Positions 35,968 to 43,893 of a DNA stretch of 64,000 nucleotides are shown one piece after another. Source of the DNA: Sinorhizobium meliloti (GTDB taxonomy: Bacteria > Pseudomonadota > Alphaproteobacteria > Rhizobiales > Rhizobiaceae); contig NZ_CP141213.1 of the NCBI RefSeq assembly GCF_035610345.1, forward strand, positions 62,001-126,000, written 5' to 3'. Made by a program: the position numbers and the translations under genes. Every line of letters begins with the position of its first letter. Position 1 is the stretch's first letter. The notes under the pieces were generated by a model, which saw only the letters and a list, made by a program, of their open reading frames with translations, was not told the origin of the DNA and searched no databases.

Positions 35968-37164
35968 TCAACGTGCGTTTGCTTGAGCTCGCTCCTGCTC
36001 GATGCCCGATGCTGCGTCGTCCGGAAACGCCTCCTTCAGTCTCGGATAGACTTCGCGCGCAAAGGTGCGGATGCCATGAACAGTGTCCTCATGGTTCAGG
36101 AAGCCGGCTTGTCCCATCAGCAGCATATGACCGAACCCGCCGACCTTGCCGTAGAATTGCTTGACCTGGTCGAAGACCTGATTCGGCGTGCCCGCAAACA
36201 TGATGCCGGCTTCGATTGCCTTTTCGACGCTCAGGTCTTTGATCGATGCTGCAAGTTGAGGCATGGCGCCGCGCAGGAACCGGACATTGACATCGACCGG
36301 CACATAGCCCGGCGGGTTCTTGTAATGGACCGGCACCTTGTTGGCCTTGAGATACCAGAGCAACTGCTCGGCCCCTGCACGGGCTCGAGCCGGATCCGGG
36401 CTCGTATAGAGGAGTGGCGCATAGGCGAGCCGGTGGATGGGTGTGACTTCGCCCCGGCCAGCTTCGCGCCAGCCCTGACGATAGGATTCGTAGACCCTCG
36501 GCGTGCCGCCGAAACCGGTCAGGAAGGTCGCCTGAACGAACCCACGTGAACCGACCCGCGCCGCGCCGCCCGGGCTGGTAGCGCTGACCCAGACCGGCGG
36601 GTGGGGATCCTGGTAGGGGCGCGGCCAGATGTTGACGTTGCGATGGTGAAAGAAGCGCCCCTCATGGCTGAAGGGCCCGTCGCGGGTCACCCAGGCTTTG
36701 ATGATGAGGTCAAGCGCCTCCCAGTGCCGTTCATTAGTACGTACCGGATTGCTGTTTGCCGCGGCCAGTTCGTAGGGCACGCCCCTGACGAAACCGACTT
36801 CCAGGCGGCCGTGCGAGAGGATATCTGCCAACGCCATTTCTTCGGCAACACGAACGGGATCGCGACGGTTCGAGATTGGATTGCCGAGGAGCAGCAGGCG
36901 CGCCTTGGAGGTGAGCCTTGCAAGGGCAGCCAGGACCAACGGCGCCGCCGGGTCGACGCAAGTGGGGGTCTGGTGATGCTCGTTAAGCATGATGTCCAGC
37001 CCCTCTTCCTCTGCGACCAGCCATTCGGCAATGTAACGATCGTAGAGGGCAGCACCCTTCTTCGGGTCGTAGAGATGGTTGGGCAGGGTGACCCGGATGG
37101 ACTCATATTCGGTTTCGGGCGGCAGGTCCGGATAGGCGTTTTCGCTGAAGAACCAGGCTCTCAT
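35968..37164 (-). CDS. Luciferase-like (LLM-class) flavin-dependent monooxygenase
   Basis: A 398-residue LLM-class monooxygenase with the bacterial luciferase TIM barrel. 'MLNEHHQTPTCVDPAAPLVL' (near residue 60) carries the conserved EHH flavin-site segment, followed by 'LLLGNPISNRRDPVRVAEEM' and 'ADILSHGRLEVGFVRGVPYE'. A substrate-specific C-terminal part follows. Such enzymes use reduced FMN and oxygen; subtypes include RutA, which opens the uracil ring, and desulfonating or ether- or amine-cleaving enzymes. The start behind TTGGAGGAACGTGGG overlaps the upstream hydrolase stop. It needs a flavin reductase; a candidate FMN reductase is encoded at 40.2 kb. Confidence 0.9.
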   Translation of the reverse strand: MRAWFFSENAYPDLPPETEYESIRVTLPNHLYDPKKGAALYDRYIAEWLVAEEEGLDIMLNEHHQTPTCVDPAAPLVLAALARLTSKARLLLLGNPISNRRDPVRVAEEMALADILSHGRLEVGFVRGVPYELAAANSNPVRTNERHWEALDLIIKAWVTRDGPFSHEGRFFHHRNVNIWPRPYQDPHPPVWVSATSPGGAARVGSRGFVQATFLTGFGGTPRVYESYRQGWREAGRGEVTPIHRLAYAPLLYTSPDPARARAGAEQLLWYLKANKVPVHYKNPPGYVPVDVNVRFLRGAMPQLAASIKDLSVEKAIEAGIMFAGTPNQVFDQVKQFYGKVGGFGHMLLMGQAGFLNHEDTVHGIRTFAREVYPRLKEAFPDDAASGIEQERAQANAR

Positions 37165-37970
37165 CCCACGTTCCTCCAAAGGCTTCTGGTTGTCTGGGGC
37201 TCGGCTAGAAAGGCCTCGACGCGTGCAGCGAGCACCTCCGGCCGTTCTTCGGCAAGGTTGTGGCCTGCGGCTTCGATCGTCTCGACCGAGGCGTTCGAGA
37301 TGAGACGGCCAAAGGAATTCGCATAGTCCGCTGAGACGAAACCGTCGGAGCTTCCGCGAAGGACGAGCGTCGCCGAGGCCAACCGATGGAGGCGATGGCG
37401 CAGCTTGGGATTGTGCATGAAGGGCTCCCAGGTGAGGAGCGTCAGCGTCTCCCGGTTGCGCACGACTGCGGCGAGCTTCTCATCCGAATAGGCCGAGGGG
37501 TCGAAACGGTGTTTCGCGACATCGTGATAGAAGAGCCGGGTGACCTCCACTTGGGGCAGGGCGAAAATGTCAGGCACGTCGAGGCGGTCGACTGGGCCGA
37601 CCTTGATGCCGATCGGGGCCACAAGCACGACACGGCCGAAGCGTTCCGGCGACATGGTGCCCATCTCAGCAGCGATCCAGCCGCCGACAGAGCAACCGAT
37701 CACATCCACCTCATTGAGCCCGAGGTAATCGAGCAGCGAAAAATGCACATGGGCGATGTCGGTTACGCAATCCAGCCAGTCAGGGAGCGAGGATTTTCCG
37801 AACCCCGGATGGGAAGGAACGATGAGACGGCGCGTCTTGGCGAGCTCCGCCGCGAAAGCATCATCCGGAAAGAAGCCCTGGACTCCGTGGAGATAGAGAA
37901 CCGGAGCACCCTCCCCCAGCTCGTGCCATTCGAGCTCCACATCTCCTATGTGAAGAAAATGTTGTTTCAC
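37161..37970 (-). CDS. Alpha/beta hydrolase
   Basis: A 269-residue alpha/beta hydrolase, first gene of the monooxygenase operon. It has the oxyanion strand 'APVLYLHGVQGFFPDDAF', nucleophile serine in 'DVIGCSVGGWIAAEMG' near residue 95, acid in 'LVLRGSSDGFVSADYAN' near 215 and histidine in 'IEAAGHNLAEERPEVLA' near 243. The start is GTG, 10 bp after GGGAGG; an in-frame upstream ATG lacks a ribosome binding site. By analogy with RutD or NicD it could hydrolyse an acrylate-type or N-formyl intermediate after ring opening. It stands head-to-head with an esterase gene, with a GTATGACA site between them. Confidence 0.87.
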   Translation of the reverse strand: MKQHFLHIGDVELEWHELGEGAPVLYLHGVQGFFPDDAFAAELAKTRRLIVPSHPGFGKSSLPDWLDCVTDIAHVHFSLLDYLGLNEVDVIGCSVGGWIAAEMGTMSPERFGRVVLVAPIGIKVGPVDRLDVPDIFALPQVEVTRLFYHDVAKHRFDPSAYSDEKLAAVVRNRETLTLLTWEPFMHNPKLRHRLHRLASATLVLRGSSDGFVSADYANSFGRLISNASVETIEAAGHNLAEERPEVLAARVEAFLAEPQTTRSLWRNVG

Positions 37971-38194
37971 GTTCGAACATCCTCCCTGCTGTCGTTTGAA
38001 GCTGAGGAAGTCTGCCAAAACGAATTACCCTTAGGCAGATGCCAATTAGACTCTGGCGATAGACAACGGTTATTGCCGCCTTCCGTAACTGAGGTTGGCA
38101 AACCGACCGGAAGACGTTGACATGATTGGTGAAACGAGCGGTTTCGGCACGTGCGTCGGATGATCGTCAGCAATAATTCCAGCGAATGGTTTTT

Positions 38195-38202
38195 TGTCAT
38201 AC
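38195..38202 (-). promoter_or_regulatory. GTATGACA operator (site 6)
   Basis: TGTCATAC in the context TTTTTTGTCATACGTTATG, 41 bp upstream of the esterase start and 225 bp upstream of the divergent hydrolase-monooxygenase operon. It extends the shared motif to the right half of the island. The flank differs more here than at sites 3 and 5. Confidence 0.5.
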
Positions 38203-38242
38203 GTTATGCTAAACATACAAAAGCTTCGAAGGAAAACGAAAA

Positions 38243-39115
38243 ATGAATGCAGATGCGGACGAGCAGATTGGTGAAAACGCGGTCGAGGTAACCACGCTCG
38301 ACTTCGTTGAAAGGGGCGGAACGCCGCTGCTGGGAACGCTCTACCGGCCCCGCGGAAAGGGCGCGCTTGCGACGATCATTGCCATTCACGGTGGCGGTTG
38401 GCGGCTGGCTTCGACAGGCAACTACCGGCATATCGCTCCTTACCTCGCCGCACGGGGCTACGCCGTCTTCGCACCGACGTACCGCCTTTCAGGAAATGGC
38501 TCTCCCACCTACCCGGCGGCCGTGCACGACGTCAGGGCGGCAGTTCAGTTCATCCGCGCCGCGGCAGAAAGTTTGGGCCTCGACAGCAGACGGCTCGCGC
38601 TGCTGGGAGACTCGTCGGGGGCACATCTCGCCGCACTGGTGGCGCTCGCCGGGGACCTGCCTCTCTTCAGGAGCATTTCGCCGAACGGAGACCTCGACCG
38701 TTGGAACGCCGGCGTCAAGGCGTGCATCCCGGTCTACGGCATTTTCGACCTTGCCGCCCAATGGCAGCATGACCAGCGCGTGCGCTTTGACGACCACATC
38801 GTCGAAGGCTTCCTGGGGGAGCGTCTCGTTGATGATCGACGCCCCTATTTCGACGCGTCTCCGCTATCGCATATTTCGGCAACCCGAAAAGACACCGGCT
38901 TTCTCGTTGCCTGGGGAACGAGCGACGACGTGGTCGACCCCGCAAGTCAGAGCGAAGCTTTCGTGCTCGCACTGAAACAGGCGGGCATTTTCGTGCGCAG
39001 CGTGCCGGTTCAGTCTGCCCCCCATTACTGGATCTCCGATCCGCTCGCGGAGGCGGGCAGCTTTTCCGGCTTCTTCACGGCGCGCCTGCTACGATTTCTT
39101 GAGGCGAAGCTCTAG
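38243..39115 (+). CDS. Alpha/beta hydrolase fold esterase (HSL/BD-FAE-like)
   Basis: A 290-residue esterase. It has the oxyanion-hole motif 'AIHGGGWRLAST' near residue 50, nucleophile serine in 'LALLGDSSGAHLAALVAL' near 125, acid in 'VAWGTSDDVVDPASQSEAF' near 230 and histidine in 'SAPHYWISDP' near 265. This is the hormone-sensitive-lipase/acyl-aminoacyl-peptidase type that acts on small esters or N-formyl compounds (kynurenine formamidase is a relative). GAAGGAAAACG precedes the ATG and there is no signal peptide. It is followed 30 bp later by a LysR gene, so the pair may be co-transcribed. Confidence 0.87.
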   Translation: MNADADEQIGENAVEVTTLDFVERGGTPLLGTLYRPRGKGALATIIAIHGGGWRLASTGNYRHIAPYLAARGYAVFAPTYRLSGNGSPTYPAAVHDVRAAVQFIRAAAESLGLDSRRLALLGDSSGAHLAALVALAGDLPLFRSISPNGDLDRWNAGVKACIPVYGIFDLAAQWQHDQRVRFDDHIVEGFLGERLVDDRRPYFDASPLSHISATRKDTGFLVAWGTSDDVVDPASQSEAFVLALKQAGIFVRSVPVQSAPHYWISDPLAEAGSFSGFFTARLLRFLEAKL

Positions 39116-39145
39116 TACTAAGCGCGGCCAATCCAGGAGGATCGG

Positions 39146-40057
39146 ATGATACAGCTTCGTCACGTCAGGGCATTTCTGGCCGTTGCCGACACAGGCAGCA
39201 TTCGAATGGCCGCCCTGCGCCTCAACGTATCGCAGCCGGCACTTTCGAAGACGATTCAGGAGCTCGAGGAAATCCTCAGCGTCCCGCTCTACACCCGATC
39301 GGCGCATGGCAGCTCACCGACCGAGTTCGGCCGCGCCTTCCTTCATCGTGCCCGCATCATCGACACGGAATTTTCCCGTGCTCAGGAGGAGATCAGCCAG
39401 ATGGTGGGCTCCAAGGGCGGCAAAGTCGCTGTCGGCATCTCCGCGATCGCTGCGATGCTGATGGCCTCGCATGCCCTGCAACGCTTCTGGAAAATGAACC
39501 CCAATGTCAATGTCCGCATATCCGATGGACTGCTCGACAGGCTGATCGGCGGTGTACGGCAGGGCGAGTTCGATTTTGCGGTCGGCGGCGTGTCCCCGAC
39601 CTCGCTCGCCCAGGATTTGACGATCGAGCCGCTTTTCGAGAACAGCATCGTCCCGGTCGTGCGGGCCGGGCACCCCCTTTCGAACGCCACGTCCTTGAAG
39701 GATCTTGCCGGAGCGGATTGGCTTTTCACCAACGATCAGCCGACTTTCATGGCTTTGATGAATCGGTATTTCACCGACCATGGCGCTCCGCCGCCGCGAG
39801 TGCTTTTGACTTGCGAATCCTTCTCGGCAGTGCTGGACATTCTCCCCTCCACGAATCTTGTGGCCGCTCTGCCGAAGAGCTGTCTCACTCATCCGCTGAT
39901 GAGGGATCGGATCGTGGGCCTAGCCCTCACCGAAGGCGGTTCGCACACCACGGTCGGCCTTGTGAGCCGTGCCGGCGTGCCACTAACCCCGCTTGCGGCC
40001 GGGCTTGCCAAAGCTTTCCGTCAAGTCGGCATGGGCTACAACAATCTCGGCCGATAG
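39146..40057 (+). CDS. LysR-family transcriptional regulator
   Basis: A 303-residue LysR regulator. The helix-turn-helix is 'FLAVADTGSIRMAALRLNVS' then 'QPALSKTIQELEEILSVPLY', followed by a type 2 periplasmic-binding-like effector domain ('VAVGISAIAAMLMASHALQR'). CCAGGAGGATCGG provides a strong ribosome binding site. It resembles CbbR/GbpR-like rhizobial regulators of aromatic or sugar metabolism. Lying between the esterase and FMN reductase genes on the same strand, it may control those two or the divergent monooxygenase operon. The ligand is unknown. Confidence 0.9.
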   Translation: MIQLRHVRAFLAVADTGSIRMAALRLNVSQPALSKTIQELEEILSVPLYTRSAHGSSPTEFGRAFLHRARIIDTEFSRAQEEISQMVGSKGGKVAVGISAIAAMLMASHALQRFWKMNPNVNVRISDGLLDRLIGGVRQGEFDFAVGGVSPTSLAQDLTIEPLFENSIVPVVRAGHPLSNATSLKDLAGADWLFTNDQPTFMALMNRYFTDHGAPPPRVLLTCESFSAVLDILPSTNLVAALPKSCLTHPLMRDRIVGLALTEGGSHTTVGLVSRAGVPLTPLAAGLAKAFRQVGMGYNNLGR

Positions 40058-40162
40058 CCCCGCCGCGATAACGGCGGGTTATGACACCCCGCTCATCCTA
40101 GTCTGCACAGCCCTTGCCGCCGCCCGTAGACTTAGTTTCAGTACAGCACGGGAGGATTTGCG

Positions 40163-40798
40163 ATGGCTGGAGAGCCAACCAACAGGAAGCCTGATGCCCC
40201 GCTGGTGGTCGGCTTGGGGGGCACCACACGCGAAGGATCATCGACAGAGCTTGCACTGCGTTATGCCCTTAAGGAGGCGGAGAAGGCCGGCGCTCATACG
40301 ATACTTTTCAACGGCCCGTCACTAATGATGCCGATGTATGCACCAGAGGTACCGCACCGCACCGCCGAGGCGCGGGAATTGATAGCGGCGCTGCGTGCCG
40401 CTGACGGGATCGTCATCGCCTCGCCCGCCTACCACGGCAGCATATCGGGATTGGTGAAGAACGCGCTCGACTATACGGAGGACATGCGCAACGACGCGGC
40501 GGCCTATCTCGATGGACGCGCGGTCGGTTGCATCACATGCGCCTACGGCCCGCAGGCCGCCGGCACGACCCTTGTCGCATTGCGCTCCATCGTACATGCC
40601 CTGCGAGGTTGGCCGACCCCACTCGGCGTCGGCATCAACAGTCTTACCTGCCGTTTCTCTCCCAATGGCGGGCCGAGCGACGGAGCAGTTGGCGACCAAT
40701 TGAAGATCATGGCCACCCAGGTCACCCAGGGCGCCTTTGCGATGCGGGGCGGGCTTGCCGCGGCCAAAGAGCCGGATCGCCTGGTTTCCGCATCGTGA
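40163..40798 (+). CDS. NAD(P)H-dependent FMN reductase (SsuE-like)
   Basis: A 211-residue flavodoxin-fold FMN reductase. It has the phosphate loop 'VVGLGGTTREGSSTELALRY' near residue 15 and FMN-ring segment 'GIVIASPAYHGSISGLVKNA' near 85. It reduces FMN with NAD(P)H to supply a partner monooxygenase. The only flavin-dependent two-component monooxygenase in the window is the LLM-class enzyme 3 kb away, so they probably work as a pair, as SsuE does with SsuD. ACGGGAGGATTTGCG provides the ribosome binding site. It ends just before the convergent GlxA-type gene and marks the right edge of the catabolic island. Confidence 0.9.
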   Translation: MAGEPTNRKPDAPLVVGLGGTTREGSSTELALRYALKEAEKAGAHTILFNGPSLMMPMYAPEVPHRTAEARELIAALRAADGIVIASPAYHGSISGLVKNALDYTEDMRNDAAAYLDGRAVGCITCAYGPQAAGTTLVALRSIVHALRGWPTPLGVGINSLTCRFSPNGGPSDGAVGDQLKIMATQVTQGAFAMRGGLAAAKEPDRLVSAS

Positions 40799-40842
40799 GA
40801 CACGGTTCTTCGCGCGGCCGCGATCGCGGGCGGAACGGCGGC

Positions 40843-41817
40843 CTAACTGGCTTCAACGCGCCGGAAGCTGGAACGATACTGAGCCGGCGTCACGCCGAGG
40901 CGCTCGCGGAAGACGATCCGCATCCTGTCGGCGGTGCCGAAACCGCAATCATAGGCGATGGCCTTCAGCTGGCGGTCGCTCCCCTCGAGAAGGTTTCGGG
41001 CTGAGTCAATGCGTGCGCGTTCCACGAATTCATGAGGTGTCATGCCGGTCGCCTGCACAAAATGCCGGGCAAAGTTGCGGGTGCTCATCCCCACTTGAGC
41101 GGCGAGAGATTCAAGCGTGTGGCGCTCCCGGATATTCTCCATGACATGATCTTGAACTCTTGCTATCGGCGATGCGGGATCATTCGGTGCGGTGAGATAG
41201 GGGCTAAACTGGGATTGCCCCCCTTGCCGTTGAGCAACTACGACCAGTCGCTTGGCGACGACCAGTGCAATCTCTGCTCCGTGACTTTCTTGGACCAGCG
41301 CCAGCGCCAGATCAATTCCAGCCGTCACGCCGGCAGATGTGACAAGGCGCCCGTCACGCACATAGATGGCATCCGGTTCAACCTGTGCGGCAGGAAACAT
41401 AGCCGCGAGCGCGCCGGCATTTTGCCAATGCGTGGTGACGCGCCGCCCGTCGAGCAATCCCGCGTGTCCCAAAGCAAATGCCCCCGTACAGATCGATCCG
41501 TAGGTGCTCGCGAGAGATGGAGCTAACGCCAGCCATTCGACCAAGGGTTGACTAGGCTCTCCGACCGGCAAGGCTGGACCGCCAGCGACGAGCAGAGTGT
41601 CTAAATCGCCCGCCACGTCCTCGAACGCCAGGTCCGCTATCATCAACATGTTGTTCGACGCTCGCAAAGGATTTCTGTGGGCCGCCACTACAACCGTTTC
41701 ATAGCGATTTTCTGGCGCAATATAGGTGTTGGCCTCAACGAACACGTCGATCGGTCCAGCGACGTCGAGAGCCTGGACACCCTCGTGAATAGCGATAGCA
41801 ACCTTCGTAATAGCCAT
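40843..41817 (-). CDS. GlxA-type transcriptional regulator (DJ-1/PfpI plus AraC domains)
   Basis: A 324-residue regulator. Residues 1-185 form a DJ-1/PfpI (class I glutaminase-like) domain with the elbow cysteine in 'YGSICTGAFALGHAGLLDGR'. Residues 215-320 form an AraC-type double helix-turn-helix ('RERHTLESLAAQVGMSTRNF', 'LKAIAYDCGFGTADRMRIVF'). GlxA/FtrA-type activators respond to small nitrogenous metabolites such as arginine, carnitine or betaine. The start at 'MAITKVAIAI' fits the family; the upstream extension does not. It is divergent from an HD-domain gene across 211 bp and probably regulates it. Confidence 0.9.
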   Translation of the reverse strand: MAITKVAIAIHEGVQALDVAGPIDVFVEANTYIAPENRYETVVVAAHRNPLRASNNMLMIADLAFEDVAGDLDTLLVAGGPALPVGEPSQPLVEWLALAPSLASTYGSICTGAFALGHAGLLDGRRVTTHWQNAGALAAMFPAAQVEPDAIYVRDGRLVTSAGVTAGIDLALALVQESHGAEIALVVAKRLVVVAQRQGGQSQFSPYLTAPNDPASPIARVQDHVMENIRERHTLESLAAQVGMSTRNFARHFVQATGMTPHEFVERARIDSARNLLEGSDRQLKAIAYDCGFGTADRMRIVFRERLGVTPAQYRSSFRRVEAS

Positions 41818-42028
41818 GGTTCCGCGATCGTTCTGGCGAGAATCGACGTATGCTTGTCCTGATCCAGCGAATGCGGCGCGTTGCGACGTCGACCCACGAG
41901 CGCGTACAACTGCCAAGGATCGCGCTGCAGCCGTAAACCCCTTAGGGCGCGATCTTACCAAATGCAACCAGAGCTCTTCTGCGTGTCTATTCACGCCACG
42001 GCGGAGCTCTACCTATGAGGACTAAGAA

Positions 42029-42670
42029 ATGACCGAGGTCATCGCCGGTATCCGCGTTCCCGACAGTGAAATCGCTCGCGCCGCGACCCAACTGGTCCGT
42101 GATACGCAGGACAATCTCCTTTACAATCATAGCCGCCGTGTCTTCTTTTGGGGCGCACTGACCGGCAAGCGTCTGCGTCTCGAACATAACCCCGAACTTC
42201 TCTATTTGGGCGCCATGTTCCACGATATGGGCCTGACAGAACGCTACTCCAGTCCCGATTTACGCTTTGAGGTCGACGGCGCAAATGCTGCCCGGGATTT
42301 CATGAAGAGCTACGGCGTTTCCGAGCGGGATATCGAGGAAGTTTGGACCGCTATCGCGCTCCACACCACACCCGGTATTCCCGAACACATGCGTCCGACG
42401 ATCGCGCTGGTCACAGCGGGCGTGGAGATGGACGTCCTCGGCATCAACTATCATGTGTTCTCGCACGAACATCGGCATGACGTTTGCGCCTGCCATCCGC
42501 GTGAAGCGAATTTCAAGGAAAACATTATCGATCACTTCGCAGAAGGCATCAAGAAGAAGCCTGAGACAACCTTTGGAAACGTCAAGTCTGACGTGCTGGC
42601 GCTGAGAGACCCAAATTTCAAGCGCGTAAATTTCTGCTCGATCATTCTGAATTCCGCTTGGCCCTCTTGA
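42029..42670 (+). CDS. HD-domain protein (cyanamide hydratase-like)
   Basis: A 213-residue metal-dependent HD-domain protein. The ligand pattern is 'YNHSRRVFFWG' (H near residue 35), then 'LGAMFHDMGLTERY' (HD near residue 72) and 'AIALHTTPGIPEHM' (H near residue 110). This spacing resembles the cyanamide hydratase/small HD hydrolase group rather than nucleotide phosphohydrolases. TGAGGACTAAGAA precedes the ATG. It diverges from the GlxA-type regulator, whose homologues sense nitrogen compounds, which suggests a role in hydration or hydrolysis of a small nitrogenous substrate. The assignment to cyanamide is not proven. Confidence 0.8.
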   Translation: MTEVIAGIRVPDSEIARAATQLVRDTQDNLLYNHSRRVFFWGALTGKRLRLEHNPELLYLGAMFHDMGLTERYSSPDLRFEVDGANAARDFMKSYGVSERDIEEVWTAIALHTTPGIPEHMRPTIALVTAGVEMDVLGINYHVFSHEHRHDVCACHPREANFKENIIDHFAEGIKKKPETTFGNVKSDVLALRDPNFKRVNFCSIILNSAWPS

Positions 42671-43112
42671 GCCGCGGCTGATTTCGCAAGCTTGGCCAAA
42701 GGTCAACATTGAGGCAGCTTGGCCAACCCTGAGACTCCGATATTTCGCTTTTGATGTAGCGAAATATCGGAGGAAGCTACGGAAACTGTAAGCACGTCGC
42801 GAAAAACACTCGTAGACGATGGATTTTCCTTCTGATCGCACGGCCCCTCGAGTTCCGAATCGAGATATTCTTTGTTGAGGCGTTACCAGTGGGTGACGGT
42901 CTCATCTAGCCACCTGTCCAATAGCGGTTGCGGATCGGGATCCTGCCAGGCAACTCCTCGAGTCTAACAGCTTCCATCGATTGCCAACGCAGCCGCAGGG
43001 CGATCCAGGTACATTTCGCACAGCTGGCCAGTCCATAAGAGCTGGAACTCCACTCCCCTCTTGGAGTTCTTACCGTCATGTTCGCTCTCAGAAGAAGGAC
43101 GCGGCGTAGGAA
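42671..43112. other. Intergenic region with repeats and a perfect hairpin
   Basis: No gene is supported in this gap. It holds two direct copies of AGCTTGGCCAA (42689-42699 and 42716-42726), a 14-bp perfect inverted repeat (listed separately) and the leader of the next gene. Open frames on both strands lack family features. Confidence 0.5.
42736..42771. repeat. 14-bp perfect inverted repeat with 8-nt loop
   Basis: TCCGATATTTCGCT pairs exactly with AGCGAAATATCGGA around the loop TTTGATGT. It is AT-rich against the local background, lacks a following T-run and lies 65 bp after the HD-domain gene and about 340 bp before the next gene. It could be a transcription factor site or an RNA hairpin. 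Confidence 0.6.
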
Positions 43113-43691
43113 ATGAATCCGGAAAAATGGACGCATCTGTGCATAGATATGCAGCGCATGTTCGCCGAGGATACTCCTTGGCAAGTTACCTGGATGCCGA
43201 AGGTATTCGACCAGGTCGTTGAGGTTGCAGGCCGGTTTCCGGAGCGCACGATATTCACGCGTTTTGTGCCGCCGTCCGCCCCTGAGGAACTGCCAGGCAT
43301 GTGGCAGGCGTACTACGAGAAATGGCCGATGATGACGACTACCCAACTTGATCCGGTTCTGGTGGATCTGGTTCCGGACCTGAAAAGATTGGTACCGCCA
43401 GGGCGCATTTTTGACAAAAGGACCTATTCGCCCTGGACGGATGGTCGCCTGCATAGCGCCTTGCTTCATCAGGATATAGGCACACTGGTCGTAACAGGAG
43501 GCGAGACGGACATCTGCGTGCTGGCCGCGACGCTTGGGGCTATCGATCTCGGCTATAATATTATCCTGCTGAAGGATGCGGTATGTAGCGCGACCGATCA
43601 AACGCACGATGCATCGCTGGAACTTCTCAGCAAGCGCTTCTCAGTTCAAGTGAAGGTTATGGACACCGAGGAGTGGTTATCGTCATTTTAG
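43113..43691 (+). CDS. Isochorismatase-family cysteine hydrolase
   Basis: A 192-residue isochorismatase-fold hydrolase. Catalytic Asp is in 'WTHLCIDMQRMFAEDTPW', Lys in 'FDKRTYSPWTDGRLHSALLH' and Cys in 'LVVTGGETDICVLAATLGAI' followed by 'DLGYNIILLKDAVCSA'. The family hydrolyses amides, nicotinamide or isochorismate. The Lys and Cys positions are normal, so the enzyme is likely active. AGAAGGACG and GTAGGAA both lie upstream of the ATG. It stands alone, 442 bp after the HD-domain gene; the AT-rich hairpin in between may belong to its control. The substrate is unknown. Confidence 0.87.
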   Translation: MNPEKWTHLCIDMQRMFAEDTPWQVTWMPKVFDQVVEVAGRFPERTIFTRFVPPSAPEELPGMWQAYYEKWPMMTTTQLDPVLVDLVPDLKRLVPPGRIFDKRTYSPWTDGRLHSALLHQDIGTLVVTGGETDICVLAATLGAIDLGYNIILLKDAVCSATDQTHDASLELLSKRFSVQVKVMDTEEWLSSF

Positions 43692-43893
43692 AGCCTGCGC
43701 GAAACAAGCGGAGCTGTTCCTGGATATCCATGCGACCTTAGAAGGGCGAGCTGAGCAAATTGTGCGCCGGAGGTGCTGAACGGTCCTGACGGCAGTCTTG
43801 CGGCCGACCGCCTTTCGGCGACCGACCAGCCGGCTGAGCGGGACTCCTTAAGCTGTGTTACACTCCGGCTCATCGCTTCAATGGAGTGGTCCC

